Shown here one piece after another: positions 33,025 through 40,225 of a stretch of DNA of 64,000 nucleotides. Source of the DNA: Microlunatus soli (GTDB lineage: Bacteria; Actinomycetota; Actinomycetes; Propionibacteriales; Propionibacteriaceae); the NCBI RefSeq assembly GCF_900105385.1, contig NZ_LT629772.1, forward strand, positions 6,634,001 to 6,698,000. Direction: 5' to 3'. The notes under the pieces were generated by a model that saw only the letters and a list, made by a program, of their open reading frames with translations, did not search any database and had not been told where the DNA came from. The position numbers were made by a program, and so were the translations under genes. How positions within the stretch are numbered: the first letter of the stretch is position 1; each line of letters opens with the position of its first letter.

Positions 33025-34370
33025 CGGACGGCTCCTTCGGGTTGGGTGGTTCGGGTCTGCGGCAACTGCAACGGCTCGAACGTGCGGCAGATCAGCAGAT
33101 AGCAGGCCGCACCGACGATCACGATTCCGCCGGTGACCACCAGCGGCAACACGAATGCGCTGGAGCCGGTCCCGGCGAACAGGCCGAAGAAGATCGGGCA
33201 GATGATGCCGGCGACGTTGGAAGCGAAGTTCTGCAGCCCGCCGACCGAGCCGACGGTGCCCTCGCTCGGCGCGACGTCGGCGGGCAGTGACCAGATCGAG
33301 GCAGCGGCGACGGCCAGGCAGCCCATCGACAGGCTGAGCAGGCCGACCGCAACCGCTGCGGAGGGGACGATCGCGGCCAGCGCGATCGACGACGCCAGCA
33401 CCATCGCGCTGACAATCGGGATCTTGCGGCCCTTGGTCGGGCCGTAGCGTCGGGTCAGCCGGTCCGACAGCGCGCCGCCGCCGAACTCGCAGAAGAACGC
33501 CACCAGCGGCGGGATCACACCGACCCAGGCGATCTTCAGCAGATCCATGCCGCGCGCCTCGACCAGGTAGCTGGGGAACCAGGTGACGAAGAAGTAGAAG
33601 GCGAAGTTCAGGGCGAAGAAGCCGAGCATCATGCCCCAGACAGTGCGGAACCGCAGCAGGTCGCGCCAGCGCACCGTCGGTTGCGGGGTGTCGTCATGAT
33701 CGGCGCGGATCCGCGCTCCGCCTTCACGGATCAATCGCTTCTCCGCGTCGTTGGCGAAGCGATGCTTCTCCGGATCCCGGTAGTAGCCGAACCAGCCGAT
33801 CACCCAGAGCACGCCGAGGCCGCCGGCGACGACGAACGAGGCCCGCCAGCCGAAGGCGTAGATGATCAAGGAAACGATCGGGAACGCCAACGCGGTGCCC
33901 AGCCGCGATCCGGAGTCGTACAGTGCGGCGGCCCGGGCGCGTTCCCGCAACGGGAACCAGCGGCCGACCACCTTGCCGAACGCCGACGGCGCGACCGACT
34001 CCCCGATCCCGAGTCCCAGCCGGAAGATCAACAGTGTCGCCAGGCCGCCGGCGACGGCGTTGATCGCGGTGAAGAACGACCACCACAGGGTGGCGAAGCC
34101 GGCGGCGATCCGTGGCCCGACCAGGTCGACCAGTCGGCCGCCGAGCAACTGGCCCGGTGCGTAGGTCCAGAAGAACGCGGCCAGCAGCACACCGGTCATC
34201 GCCTTGTTGATGTCGAGATCGGCCTCCATGAACGGCAGCCCGACCGACAGGTTGGCGCGATCGACGTAGCTGATCGCCGTTCCCAGGCAGAGGAACAGGC
34301 CGATCACCCATCGCGCCCGGGTCGGTTTGGACGATGACGCTTCAGGGCCGGAACTCGGGGGCACGGTCAT
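33021..34370 (-). CDS. MFS transporter, anion:cation symporter family (sugar-acid carrier)
   Basis: A 449-residue, 12-helix major facilitator of the ACS family, which includes glucarate/galactarate and hexuronate carriers. Helix 1 carries RWVIGLFLCLGTAISYVDRANLS, the family signature with Asp-Arg-Ala-Asn. The loop 2-3 motif is GGRLVDLVGPRIAAGF and helix 4 holds RLGLGIGESVAPSAFGKVV. LRERARAAALYDSGSRLGTALAFP and LSDRLTRRYGPTKGRK are cytoplasmic loops. The ATG follows GGAGTCAAGG; the upstream open frame is not coding. With the UxaA-like and DapA-like enzymes it predicts uptake and breakdown of an aldaric, aldonic or uronic acid. Confidence 0.9.
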   Translation of the reverse strand: MTVPPSSGPEASSSKPTRARWVIGLFLCLGTAISYVDRANLSVGLPFMEADLDINKAMTGVLLAAFFWTYAPGQLLGGRLVDLVGPRIAAGFATLWWSFFTAINAVAGGLATLLIFRLGLGIGESVAPSAFGKVVGRWFPLRERARAAALYDSGSRLGTALAFPIVSLIIYAFGWRASFVVAGGLGVLWVIGWFGYYRDPEKHRFANDAEKRLIREGGARIRADHDDTPQPTVRWRDLLRFRTVWGMMLGFFALNFAFYFFVTWFPSYLVEARGMDLLKIAWVGVIPPLVAFFCEFGGGALSDRLTRRYGPTKGRKIPIVSAMVLASSIALAAIVPSAAVAVGLLSLSMGCLAVAAASIWSLPADVAPSEGTVGSVGGLQNFASNVAGIICPIFFGLFAGTGSSAFVLPLVVTGGIVIVGAACYLLICRTFEPLQLPQTRTTQPEGAVR

Positions 34371-34405
34371 CCTTGACTCCGTTCGACTGTCGACTCCGCT
34401 CGAAC

Positions 34406-34421
34406 TGTCGATATTTCGACA
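34406..34421. promoter_or_regulatory. Operator candidate for the IclR regulator
   Basis: TGTCGA and TCGACA are inverted around TATT, 36 bp upstream of the carrier start and in the gap after the IclR gene. A related half, GATTTCG, lies 20 bp to the right. Confidence 0.45.
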
Positions 34422-34479
34422 CATGATCGAGATTTCGCCACACTGTCGCGCCCCGGACGATGTCCTGTCAAATGCGGGG

Positions 34480-35235
34480 TCAGGAGCGGCCGAGCTCGGC
34501 CGACATCGCCTCGGCGGCATCCTTGATCAGCCGACGCCAATCGCCCTCGGACCGGTGCGGCCAGCGCAGGTCCGGTACCGAGATACTCATCGAAGCCACC
34601 ACCGCTCCGGTGTGATCACGGACCGGCGCTCCGACACAGGTGACATCGGGCGTGGACTCCCCCGACTCGTACGACGTTCCGCGGTCGCGGGTCCGCGCCA
34701 GGTCCTCGTCCAGCAACGTCTGGTCGGTGATCGAGCGGTCGGTCAGTCGAGCCAGTGGACCGGAGCGCAGCGCGGCGATCGTCGAGGGCGACGCGTAGGC
34801 CAGCAGGGCCTTGCCGACCGCCGTACAACTGGCCGGCAGGGTGCCGCCCATCCGAGACACCAGCCGAACCGCTCGATCGCTGTCCACCTTGCTCAGATAG
34901 ATCACCTGCAGACCGTCCAGGACGCCGACGTTGACCGTCTCGTCGATCTCCGAGGACAGCGTCCGGGCGGCCCGGTCGGCGATCACCCGGAGATCGAGCT
35001 GATCACCGAAGGAGTTGCCCAGCCGGAAGACCTTCACACCCAGCCGGTAGCGGCCGGTCGCCGGATCGAGCCGGAGGTAGTCGCGATCGACCAGCGTGGC
35101 CAACAGTTCGTGGACCGAGGACCGCGGGATCCCTGTGACAGCGACGATCTCGGCCTTCGTCATCCCTTCGTGCCGTTCCAGGAACAGCTCCAGGATGTCC
35201 AGACTGCGCAGAACGGCCGGCGTCAGCCTCGCCAT
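34480..35235 (-). CDS. IclR-family transcriptional regulator
   Basis: A 251-residue regulator. The N-terminal winged helix is AVLRSLDILELFLERHEGMTKAEIVAVTGIPRSSVHELLATLVDRDYL (quoted by its ends: AVLRSLDILEL to LVDRDYL). The C-terminal effector domain has LPASCTAVGKALLAYASPS, SYESGESTPDVTCVGAPVRDH and VVASMSISVPDLRW, all typical of IclR. It probably senses the sugar acid or its keto-deoxy product and controls the operon that begins 109 bp downstream. The ATG is preceded by GAGGTAGGTGGGTCG. The open frame continues upstream into the binding-protein gene in another frame, which is a shadow. Confidence 0.92.
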   Translation of the reverse strand: MARLTPAVLRSLDILELFLERHEGMTKAEIVAVTGIPRSSVHELLATLVDRDYLRLDPATGRYRLGVKVFRLGNSFGDQLDLRVIADRAARTLSSEIDETVNVGVLDGLQVIYLSKVDSDRAVRLVSRMGGTLPASCTAVGKALLAYASPSTIAALRSGPLARLTDRSITDQTLLDEDLARTRDRGTSYESGESTPDVTCVGAPVRDHTGAVVASMSISVPDLRWPHRSEGDWRRLIKDAAEAMSAELGRS

Positions 35236-35246
35236 CGACCCACCTA

Positions 35247-35282
35247 CCTCGCTCCGATCGGGATGGGGCCAGGTTAGCGAGG
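35247..35282 (-). terminator. Hairpin between the binding-protein and IclR genes
   Basis: CCTCGCT and AGCGAGG form a 7-bp stem over a 22-base loop, just past the binding-protein stop. It could equally be a binding site. Confidence 0.3.
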
Positions 35283-35309
35283 GTTGGTGCCGGCTCGCCG
35301 GTCGCCGGG

Positions 35310-36770
35310 TCAGCGGCTGGTGTAGTCCTGACCGCGGACCCAGTCCGGGAACGCCCAGGCGTCCGTGCCGACCTTGCTGCCGGCCGCCTTGATCGCGGCC
35401 TCTCGGGATCGTTCGGAATCGTCGCTGAGCTTCTTCAGGGCCGCCGGCAGATCGGTCACGTCGCCGGAGAACGCGCCCTGGACGATGGCCCCGAGGTCGG
35501 GCTTGACGTCTTTGGCCTTGGCATCGACTCGGGCCACCTCGGGGTTCCGGGCGACCGCCGACGGCGCCAGCTTGCCGAACTGCTCGTACCACGCGCAGCA
35601 CTGTTTGAACGTCGGGTGGGCGTCGGAGTCCGGCACCACCGACAGATCGATCGGACCGCCATCCATCGCCTCGGCCTGACCGATCCGGAACTCCTCCGAG
35701 GTGAACTGGGCCAGCAACGTGCTGCACTCCTCGACGTACGGCGAGTCGGCCGAGATCCAGAGATCACCACCGAGCGGGCCGTTGGTGACGACCGGGTCGT
35801 CGCCTTCGGCGGTCGGCAGTTGGGTGACCGCGAGCTTGTCCACGAAGGCGGCGTAGTCGGTCTTCACCACACCGGCATTGAACGGTCCGTCGACGAACCA
35901 GACGGCATCACCGGCGACCCAGCGAGCCCTGCCCTTGCGGGCGTCGAGCTGGGAGCTGGCCGGCAGCAGCAGTTTGTCCTTCTGGAAGGACAACAGGAAG
36001 TCCAGGGCATCCAGGTAGGCCTGGTGGTGGTAGTTGTACGCGCCGGTGGCGTACTCCATCCCGGCACCGCCGGGGAAGCCCGCGTTCTGCGCGAGATCAT
36101 GGACGAAGTTGGCCATCCGTGGCAGGAAGGCCAGGTTGAGCAGCAGCCCCGGAGTGCCGGTCTTCTGCTGTGCTCTGCGGACCTTGGCCCGGAAGTCGTC
36201 GAAGCTCTGCGGGCCGTCGTCGACGTCGATATCGGCCTTGTCCAGCAGGGATCTGTTGCCCCACGGCAAGGTGACATACATCCGGAAGGTGCCGAGCGGG
36301 AACGAGTAGAGCTTGCCGTCGAAACGGTGCAGTCCCTCCACGATCGTCCCAGCCGGCAGATTCTTCACGATCGCGTCGGGGTCGGCCAGCGGCTGGAACC
36401 AACCGCCCTCCTGCAAAGCGATGGCTGCGGTCTGCAGACCGGCCAGGGTGAAGACGTCCGGCATCTGCTTGCTCTGCTTGGCCAGTTGCAGCGCCCGACC
36501 CTGCTCGTTGGGGTTGTAGACGGTGTAGTCGACCTTCGGCCCACCGTCGGCATGGAATTTGCTGAAGAAGGAGCGCTCCAGCTTTTCCTTCGGCAGGAAC
36601 TGGTCCCACCAGGTGATGGTGCCGCTCTTGGCCTTGGTCTGGGTCGTCCCCGGCGCACCCTCCGGGGAGCATCCGGTCACCAGGCCGGTTGCCGCGGCTG
36701 CCAGCGTGCCGGTGCCGGCGAGCAGCCGTCGCCGGGACAGCGAATGGGACAACGACGGAGGATGAGACAT
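35310..36770 (-). CDS. Sugar ABC transporter substrate-binding lipoprotein (orphan)
   Basis: A 486-residue extracellular binding protein. The N-terminus SLSRRRLLAGTGTLAAAATGLVTGC is a Tat-type lipoprotein signal with lipobox LVTGC near residue 34. The mature part begins GTITWWDQFLPKEKLERSF and has the family segments VYNPNEQGRALQLAKQ, MPDVFTLAGLQTAAIAL and AVWFVDGPFNAGVVK of carbohydrate-binding (MalE/UgpB-like) proteins. No permease or ATPase gene adjoins it, so it must use a transporter encoded elsewhere or act as a sensor. The start follows AAGGGGAGCGCTG. Two operator-like palindromes lie 43-79 bp upstream, suggesting sugar-responsive control. Confidence 0.88.
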   Translation of the reverse strand: MSHPPSLSHSLSRRRLLAGTGTLAAAATGLVTGCSPEGAPGTTQTKAKSGTITWWDQFLPKEKLERSFFSKFHADGGPKVDYTVYNPNEQGRALQLAKQSKQMPDVFTLAGLQTAAIALQEGGWFQPLADPDAIVKNLPAGTIVEGLHRFDGKLYSFPLGTFRMYVTLPWGNRSLLDKADIDVDDGPQSFDDFRAKVRRAQQKTGTPGLLLNLAFLPRMANFVHDLAQNAGFPGGAGMEYATGAYNYHHQAYLDALDFLLSFQKDKLLLPASSQLDARKGRARWVAGDAVWFVDGPFNAGVVKTDYAAFVDKLAVTQLPTAEGDDPVVTNGPLGGDLWISADSPYVEECSTLLAQFTSEEFRIGQAEAMDGGPIDLSVVPDSDAHPTFKQCCAWYEQFGKLAPSAVARNPEVARVDAKAKDVKPDLGAIVQGAFSGDVTDLPAALKKLSDDSERSREAAIKAAGSKVGTDAWAFPDWVRGQDYTSR

Positions 36771-36812
36771 CAGCGCTCCCCTTGCTGGACAAGACGGTCG
36801 CAGCCAGGATGG

Positions 36813-36849
36813 TCTGCCACGTTGAAGATGATTTCTACCACGTTGTAGA
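36813..36849. promoter_or_regulatory. Tandem LacI-type operators
   Basis: TCTACCACGTTGTAGA (36834-36849) and TCTGCCACGTTGAAGA (36813-36828) share 14 of 16 bases and a central ACGT. They are spaced 21 bp centre to centre, two helical turns. They lie upstream of the orphan sugar-binding protein. No LacI gene is in the window. Confidence 0.6.
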
Positions 36850-36903
36850 TCACTTCGACAGACCCGTACCGATCGGCCGGCGGACCGCTCGCCGCCCGGC
36901 GGC

Positions 36904-36909
36904 TACGAT
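36904..36909 (+). promoter_or_regulatory. -10 element for a leaderless start of the TRIC-type gene
   Basis: TACGAT followed by 6 bases and GTG; no ribosome binding site. Confidence 0.5.
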
Positions 36910-36915
36910 CCCGAT

Positions 36916-37596
36916 GTGGTAACCGGAACGTCGCTGGACATGATGATCCGCGTGATCGACCTGGTCGGCGTGCTGGCCAACGCCGTGCTGGGCGGCATCG
37001 TCGCGCGCCGGGAGCGGCTCGACCCGGTCGGCTTCGTCACGCTGGCGATCCTGTCCGGACTGGGTGGCGGCATCATCCGCGACGTGCTGATCCAGCACGG
37101 CACCCCGGTGGCGTTGACCGACTACAGCTACATCGTGACCGCCGTGGTCGGCGCCGGGATCGCCTATCTACTGCGGATCGAGGGGCGACTCTGGAACCGG
37201 ATCTTTCCGATCGCCGATGCGATCGCGCTGGGCTGTTGGGCCGTGGTCGGCGCCCAGAAGGCCTTGGCCGCGGGACTCGGCTGGCTCCCCGCGATCCTAC
37301 TCGGCGGCATCACCGCCGTCGGTGGCGGCACCGTACGCGATGTCGTGTTGCGTCGGGTGCCGGTGATCTTCAGCGCCGACAGCACCCTGTACGCGACCTC
37401 TGCGGTCGTCGCTGGATCGGCGATGGTGATCTTCCACGAGCTCGGACTGCCGACGGTCGGGGTGATCGTCGGCATGGTGCTCGGTGCCGGACTCACCATG
37501 CTCGCCCGGCACCTGAACTGGCGACTTCCGCACTCCACCGGCTGGCGACCACGGCGATTCGGCGGCCCCGGCGGTGCACCGCCGACCGAACCCTGA
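36916..37596 (+). CDS. TRIC-family cation channel/YadS-like membrane protein
   Basis: A 226-residue protein of seven predicted helices with an internal repeat typical of bacterial TRIC channels (former UPF0126). The paired signatures are LSGLGGGIIRDVLIQ (residues about 48-62) and ITAVGGGTVRDVVLRRVPVIF (about 134-154), both with the GGGxxRD motif. FPIADAIALGCWAVVGAQKALAAG lies between. It is expected to be a trimeric cation channel, probably for potassium, in the inner membrane. The C-terminal 25 residues are a Pro/Gly/Arg-rich tail. The GTG start is supported by TACGAT 6 bases upstream. It converges with the marR-like gene, 30 bp apart. Confidence 0.88.
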   Translation: MVTGTSLDMMIRVIDLVGVLANAVLGGIVARRERLDPVGFVTLAILSGLGGGIIRDVLIQHGTPVALTDYSYIVTAVVGAGIAYLLRIEGRLWNRIFPIADAIALGCWAVVGAQKALAAGLGWLPAILLGGITAVGGGTVRDVVLRRVPVIFSADSTLYATSAVVAGSAMVIFHELGLPTVGVIVGMVLGAGLTMLARHLNWRLPHSTGWRPRRFGGPGGAPPTEP

Positions 37597-37626
37597 TCGG
37601 GCGCCACGATCCGGACAGCGGCCGGG

Positions 37627-38091
37627 TCAGGACGATCGGCGCGGCGCGCTGATCGGGTAGGTCTGCTGGGCGGCCAGCACCCGCTCCAGGCCGACCGCGA
37701 TCGCCTTCTGCTGTTCGGCGGTCAGTTGTCCGGTGAACCGGCGCCTGATCTCGGCGACGTAGGTGGGCTCGGCCTCGGTCAGCTTGCGCCGCCCGCGCGG
37801 CGTGATGGTCGCCAGCGACGACCGTCGATCGGCGGGATTCGGGGTCCGGCGGACCAGTCCGGCTCGGCTCAGCTCGTCCACCACCCGGCTGACCCGTGAT
37901 CGACTGACCACCGCGGACCGGCCGAGTTCGGTCATCGTCAACCGCCCTTCGGGATCCGCATTCAGCTCCAGCAGGACGTCGTACCAGGTCAACGGGATGC
38001 CGTGCTCGGCCAACAGCACCTGGTCGAGCTGCGGCACCAGCGTCGCATGCACGCGCAGCAGGGACGCCCAGGCCCGCGTCGGATCCTTCAC
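37627..38091 (-). CDS. MarR-family transcriptional regulator
   Basis: A 154-residue winged-helix regulator. LTMTELGRSAVVSRSRVSRVVDEL is the recognition region (residues about 52-75), RTPNPADRRSSLATITPRGR the wing with the conserved D-x-R, and RRFTGQLTAEQQKAIAVGLERVL the dimer helix. The GTG start lies 7 bases after TATCGT. It is divergent from an FMN azoreductase gene, with two copies of a palindromic site between them. By the usual MarR logic it represses itself and the reductase until an electrophile or quinone-like ligand binds. The ligand is unknown. Confidence 0.9.
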   Translation of the reverse strand: MKDPTRAWASLLRVHATLVPQLDQVLLAEHGIPLTWYDVLLELNADPEGRLTMTELGRSAVVSRSRVSRVVDELSRAGLVRRTPNPADRRSSLATITPRGRRKLTEAEPTYVAEIRRRFTGQLTAEQQKAIAVGLERVLAAQQTYPISAPRRSS

Positions 38092-38098
38092 CGGAGCA

Positions 38099-38104
38099 AC
38101 GATA
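38099..38104 (-). promoter_or_regulatory. -10 element for a leaderless start of the marR-like gene
   Basis: TATCGT (minus strand) with 7 bases to the GTG. Confidence 0.45.
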
Positions 38105-38119
38105 CCCAGGAATATTTAC

Positions 38120-38151
38120 GTGCGCACGCACGTTCTTGTGTGCGCACGCAC
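38120..38151. promoter_or_regulatory. Paired MarR operator candidates
   Basis: GTGCGCACGCAC occurs at 38120-38131 and 38140-38151, a 20-bp period, each with the self-complementary core GTGCGCAC. A TACATT hexamer (38153-38158) for the reductase gene follows directly, so bound protein would block its promoter. Confidence 0.65.
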
Positions 38152-38175
38152 ATACATTGATCGGAAAGGATCACC

Positions 38176-38808
38176 ATGTCCCTGCTGCACATCTCCGCCT
38201 CTCCGCGCGGTAGCCACTCCGAATCCCTGGCGCTGGCTGACGAGTTCGTCGCCGGGTATCGCCATGCCCAACCCGAGCACACCGTCGACACCCTCGACCT
38301 CTGGGACGGCACGCTTCCCGCCTTCGGCCCGGACGCCGCCGCGGCCAAGATGGCCGTGTTCGCGGGTCAGCAACCACAGGGAGCGGCAGCGACCGCCTGG
38401 CAGGCGGCCATCGACCTGTTCGAACGGTTCGACAGCTTCGACCACTACCTGTTCAGTGTCCCGATGTGGAACCACGGGCTGCCCTACGTCCTCAAGCAGT
38501 TCATCGACGTGGTCAGCCAACCCGGACGCTTGTTCGGATTCGACCCGGCGGCCGGCTACTCGCCACTGATGCACGGCAAGCGGACGGCGGTGATCTCCAC
38601 CAGTGCGGTGTACGGGACGGGTCGGCCGGCCGCCTTCGGCACCGACTTCCAGCTCCCCTACCTGCGCGACTGGTTCCGGTTCGCCGGACTCGGCGACCCG
38701 ATCGAGATCGAGTTCCGTCCCAACCTGGTCACCGTCGATGCCGACGATCAGCGCACCGCGGCACTGACCCGCGCTCACACCGCGGGGGCAGAACTCGCTC
38801 GCTGCTGA
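38176..38808 (+). CDS. FMN-dependent NADH-azoreductase
   Basis: A 210-residue flavodoxin-like oxidoreductase of the AzoR/AcpD family, which reduces quinones and azo compounds with NAD(P)H. LLHISASPRGSHSESLALADEFV is the FMN phosphate loop. FSVPMWNHGLPYVLKQFIDVV is the family hallmark around the flavin (residues about 95-115), and AVISTSAVYGTGRPAAFGTDFQLPYLRDWFRFAG follows. The ATG is preceded by GAAAGGATCACC. It forms a divergent regulator-target pair with the MarR gene and likely protects against quinone or electrophile stress. It converges with the TetR gene across a hairpin. Confidence 0.93.
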   Translation: MSLLHISASPRGSHSESLALADEFVAGYRHAQPEHTVDTLDLWDGTLPAFGPDAAAAKMAVFAGQQPQGAAATAWQAAIDLFERFDSFDHYLFSVPMWNHGLPYVLKQFIDVVSQPGRLFGFDPAAGYSPLMHGKRTAVISTSAVYGTGRPAAFGTDFQLPYLRDWFRFAGLGDPIEIEFRPNLVTVDADDQRTAALTRAHTAGAELARC

Positions 38809-38826
38809 CCCGCACGGATCCGGCGA

Positions 38827-38855
38827 CCGACGGGGGCAGGATCAACTCCCGTCGG
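38827..38855. terminator. Bidirectional hairpin
   Basis: CCGACGGG and CCCGTCGG (8 bp) around a 13-base loop, between the azoreductase and TetR genes. The right arm lies inside the end of the TetR gene. Confidence 0.5.
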
Positions 38856-39387
38856 CCGTCAGGTCGGCACTGCGCGGCGCACTGTCCGGATCGGTGATCA
38901 ACTGCAGCGCGACGCCGATCAGAAGTCCGTAGTAGCGCGAACCGACGGCGCGGATCTGCTCGGCCGACGCACTGGCCTCGTCCAGGCCTGCGAACGCGTG
39001 GGCCAACGCCCGGCGGGCGGCTGCGCCACGCTCGGCCAGCCCGGCCCGGATCGCCTCGTCATGCTGGGCCAGTGCGACGGCCTCGAAGTTGAGATACCAC
39101 AGCCCGGTGTTGGCCCGGATGGACTCGATCACCCGCGCCCATCGGCGCTCGGGATCGGTCCCCGGCGGTTCGGCCGCCAGCGCACCGAAGAGCAGGTCGC
39201 CCCATTCGCTGTTCAACTCGAACAGCACGCTGTTCAGCAATTCGTCCTTGGAACCGAAGTGATAGTTGATCGAGGCCTGGTTCGTCCCGCTCTCCGCCAC
39301 CAGGTCGCGCACTGTCGTGCCGGCGTACCCGTCGCGCAGCAGGCAGGTCCGCGCCGCCGACATCAAACGCGATCTCGTCGTTGCCAC
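38842..39387 (-). CDS. TetR-family transcriptional regulator
   Basis: A 181-residue regulator. The helix-turn-helix is LMSAARTCLLRDGYAGTTVRDLVAESGTNQASINYHFGSKDELL (ends given: LMSAARTCLL and NYHFGSKDELL), standard for TetR. The C-terminal ligand domain is helical and unassigned. The GTG start lies 6 bases after TAGTCT, a leaderless arrangement. It diverges from an ABC exporter operon with only 52 bp between the starts. Two copies of ACGCTTGTTT there overlap the exporter promoter, so it very likely represses the exporter until a transported drug or lipid binds. Confidence 0.92.
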   Translation of the reverse strand: MATTRSRLMSAARTCLLRDGYAGTTVRDLVAESGTNQASINYHFGSKDELLNSVLFELNSEWGDLLFGALAAEPPGTDPERRWARVIESIRANTGLWYLNFEAVALAQHDEAIRAGLAERGAAARRALAHAFAGLDEASASAEQIRAVGSRYYGLLIGVALQLITDPDSAPRSADLTADGS

Positions 39388-39393
39388 CAGCGC

Positions 39394-39399
39394 AGACTA
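39394..39399 (-). promoter_or_regulatory. -10 element for a leaderless start of the TetR gene
   Basis: TAGTCT (minus strand), 6 bases before the GTG. Confidence 0.5.
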
Positions 39400-39412
39400 G
39401 CAGTTGTGTTTT

Positions 39413-39437
39413 AAACGCTTGTTTCATACGCTTGTTT
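39413..39437. promoter_or_regulatory. TetR operator candidate overlapping the ABC exporter promoter
   Basis: ACGCTTGTTT occurs at 39415-39424 and 39428-39437, a 13-bp period; the first copy lies in AAACGCTTGTTT. TACGCT (39427-39432) is the probable -10 element, 7 bases before the exporter ATG, so operator and promoter coincide. Confidence 0.6.
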
Positions 39438-39439
39438 AC

Positions 39440-40225
39440 ATGACCGCTTTCCTCCACTCGCCCCGCACCGTCGCGTTGACGGTCCGCGGACTCGAGTGCA
39501 CCTACGCCGGCAGTGCCGGCACCGTTCACGCACTGCGCGGCGTCGATCTCGACCTGCCGCACGGCTCGTTCACCGCCATCATGGGACCGTCCGGATCGGG
39601 CAAGTCGACCCTGCTGCACTGTGCCGCCGGACTGCAGCGACCGACCGGCGGACAGATCTTGCTGGGCGACACCAGCATCGCCGGACTCGACGAGTCCGAC
39701 CTCACCCGACTGCGCCGGACGCGGCTCGGTTTCGTGTTCCAGTCCTTCAACCTGTTGCCCGCGCTGACGGTGATCGACAACGTCGAACTGCCGCTCCGGC
39801 TGGACGGCCGCCGGGCACAGCGCAGCGAATCGCTGGCGCTCCTCAGCGCCGTCGGTCTGGGCCATCGGGTCCGGCATCGCCCGGCGGAGCTCTCCGGCGG
39901 CCAGCAGCAGCGGGTGGCGATCGCGCGGGCGTTGATCACGCATCCGGAGATCGTCTTCGCCGACGAGCCGACCGGGGCGCTGGACCTGCACAGCGCTCGG
40001 GAGGTGATGCAGCTGTTGCGTCGCCTCGCCGATCAAGGTCAGACCGTGGTGATGGTGACACACGATCCGACCGCCGCGGCCGTCGCCGACAACGTCCTCT
40101 TCCTGGCCGACGGACGGATCGTCGACCGGCTCGCGGCTCCGACAGCTTCGACCGTCGCCGGTCGGATGGCCGAGCTCGTCGCACTGGCCGACCGCGGCCC
40201 GGAGGAACGGGTGGACCGATGCTGA
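39440..40225 (+). CDS. ABC exporter ATP-binding protein (MacB/LolD type)
   Basis: A 261-residue ATPase. Walker A is [15 protein letters not shown] (residues about 51-65) and the Q-loop is [15 protein letters not shown]. The signature is [16 protein letters not shown], Walker B is [12 protein letters not shown], and the switch His is VMVTHDP. This pattern is that of the MacB/LolD/FtsE subfamily, which powers FtsX-type permeases for export of peptides, lipids or drugs, or for mechanotransmission. The ATG lies 7 bases after TACGCT; an upstream GTG would run through the operator. It overlaps the permease gene by 7 bp. Confidence 0.93.
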   Translation: MTAFLHSPRTVALTVRGLECTYAGSAGTVHALRGVDLDLPHGSFTAIMGPSGSGKSTLLHCAAGLQRPTGGQILLGDTSIAGLDESDLTRLRRTRLGFVFQSFNLLPALTVIDNVELPLRLDGRRAQRSESLALLSAVGLGHRVRHRPAELSGGQQQRVAIARALITHPEIVFADEPTGALDLHSAREVMQLLRRLADQGQTVVMVTHDPTAAAVADNVLFLADGRIVDRLAAPTASTVAGRMAELVALADRGPEERVDRC

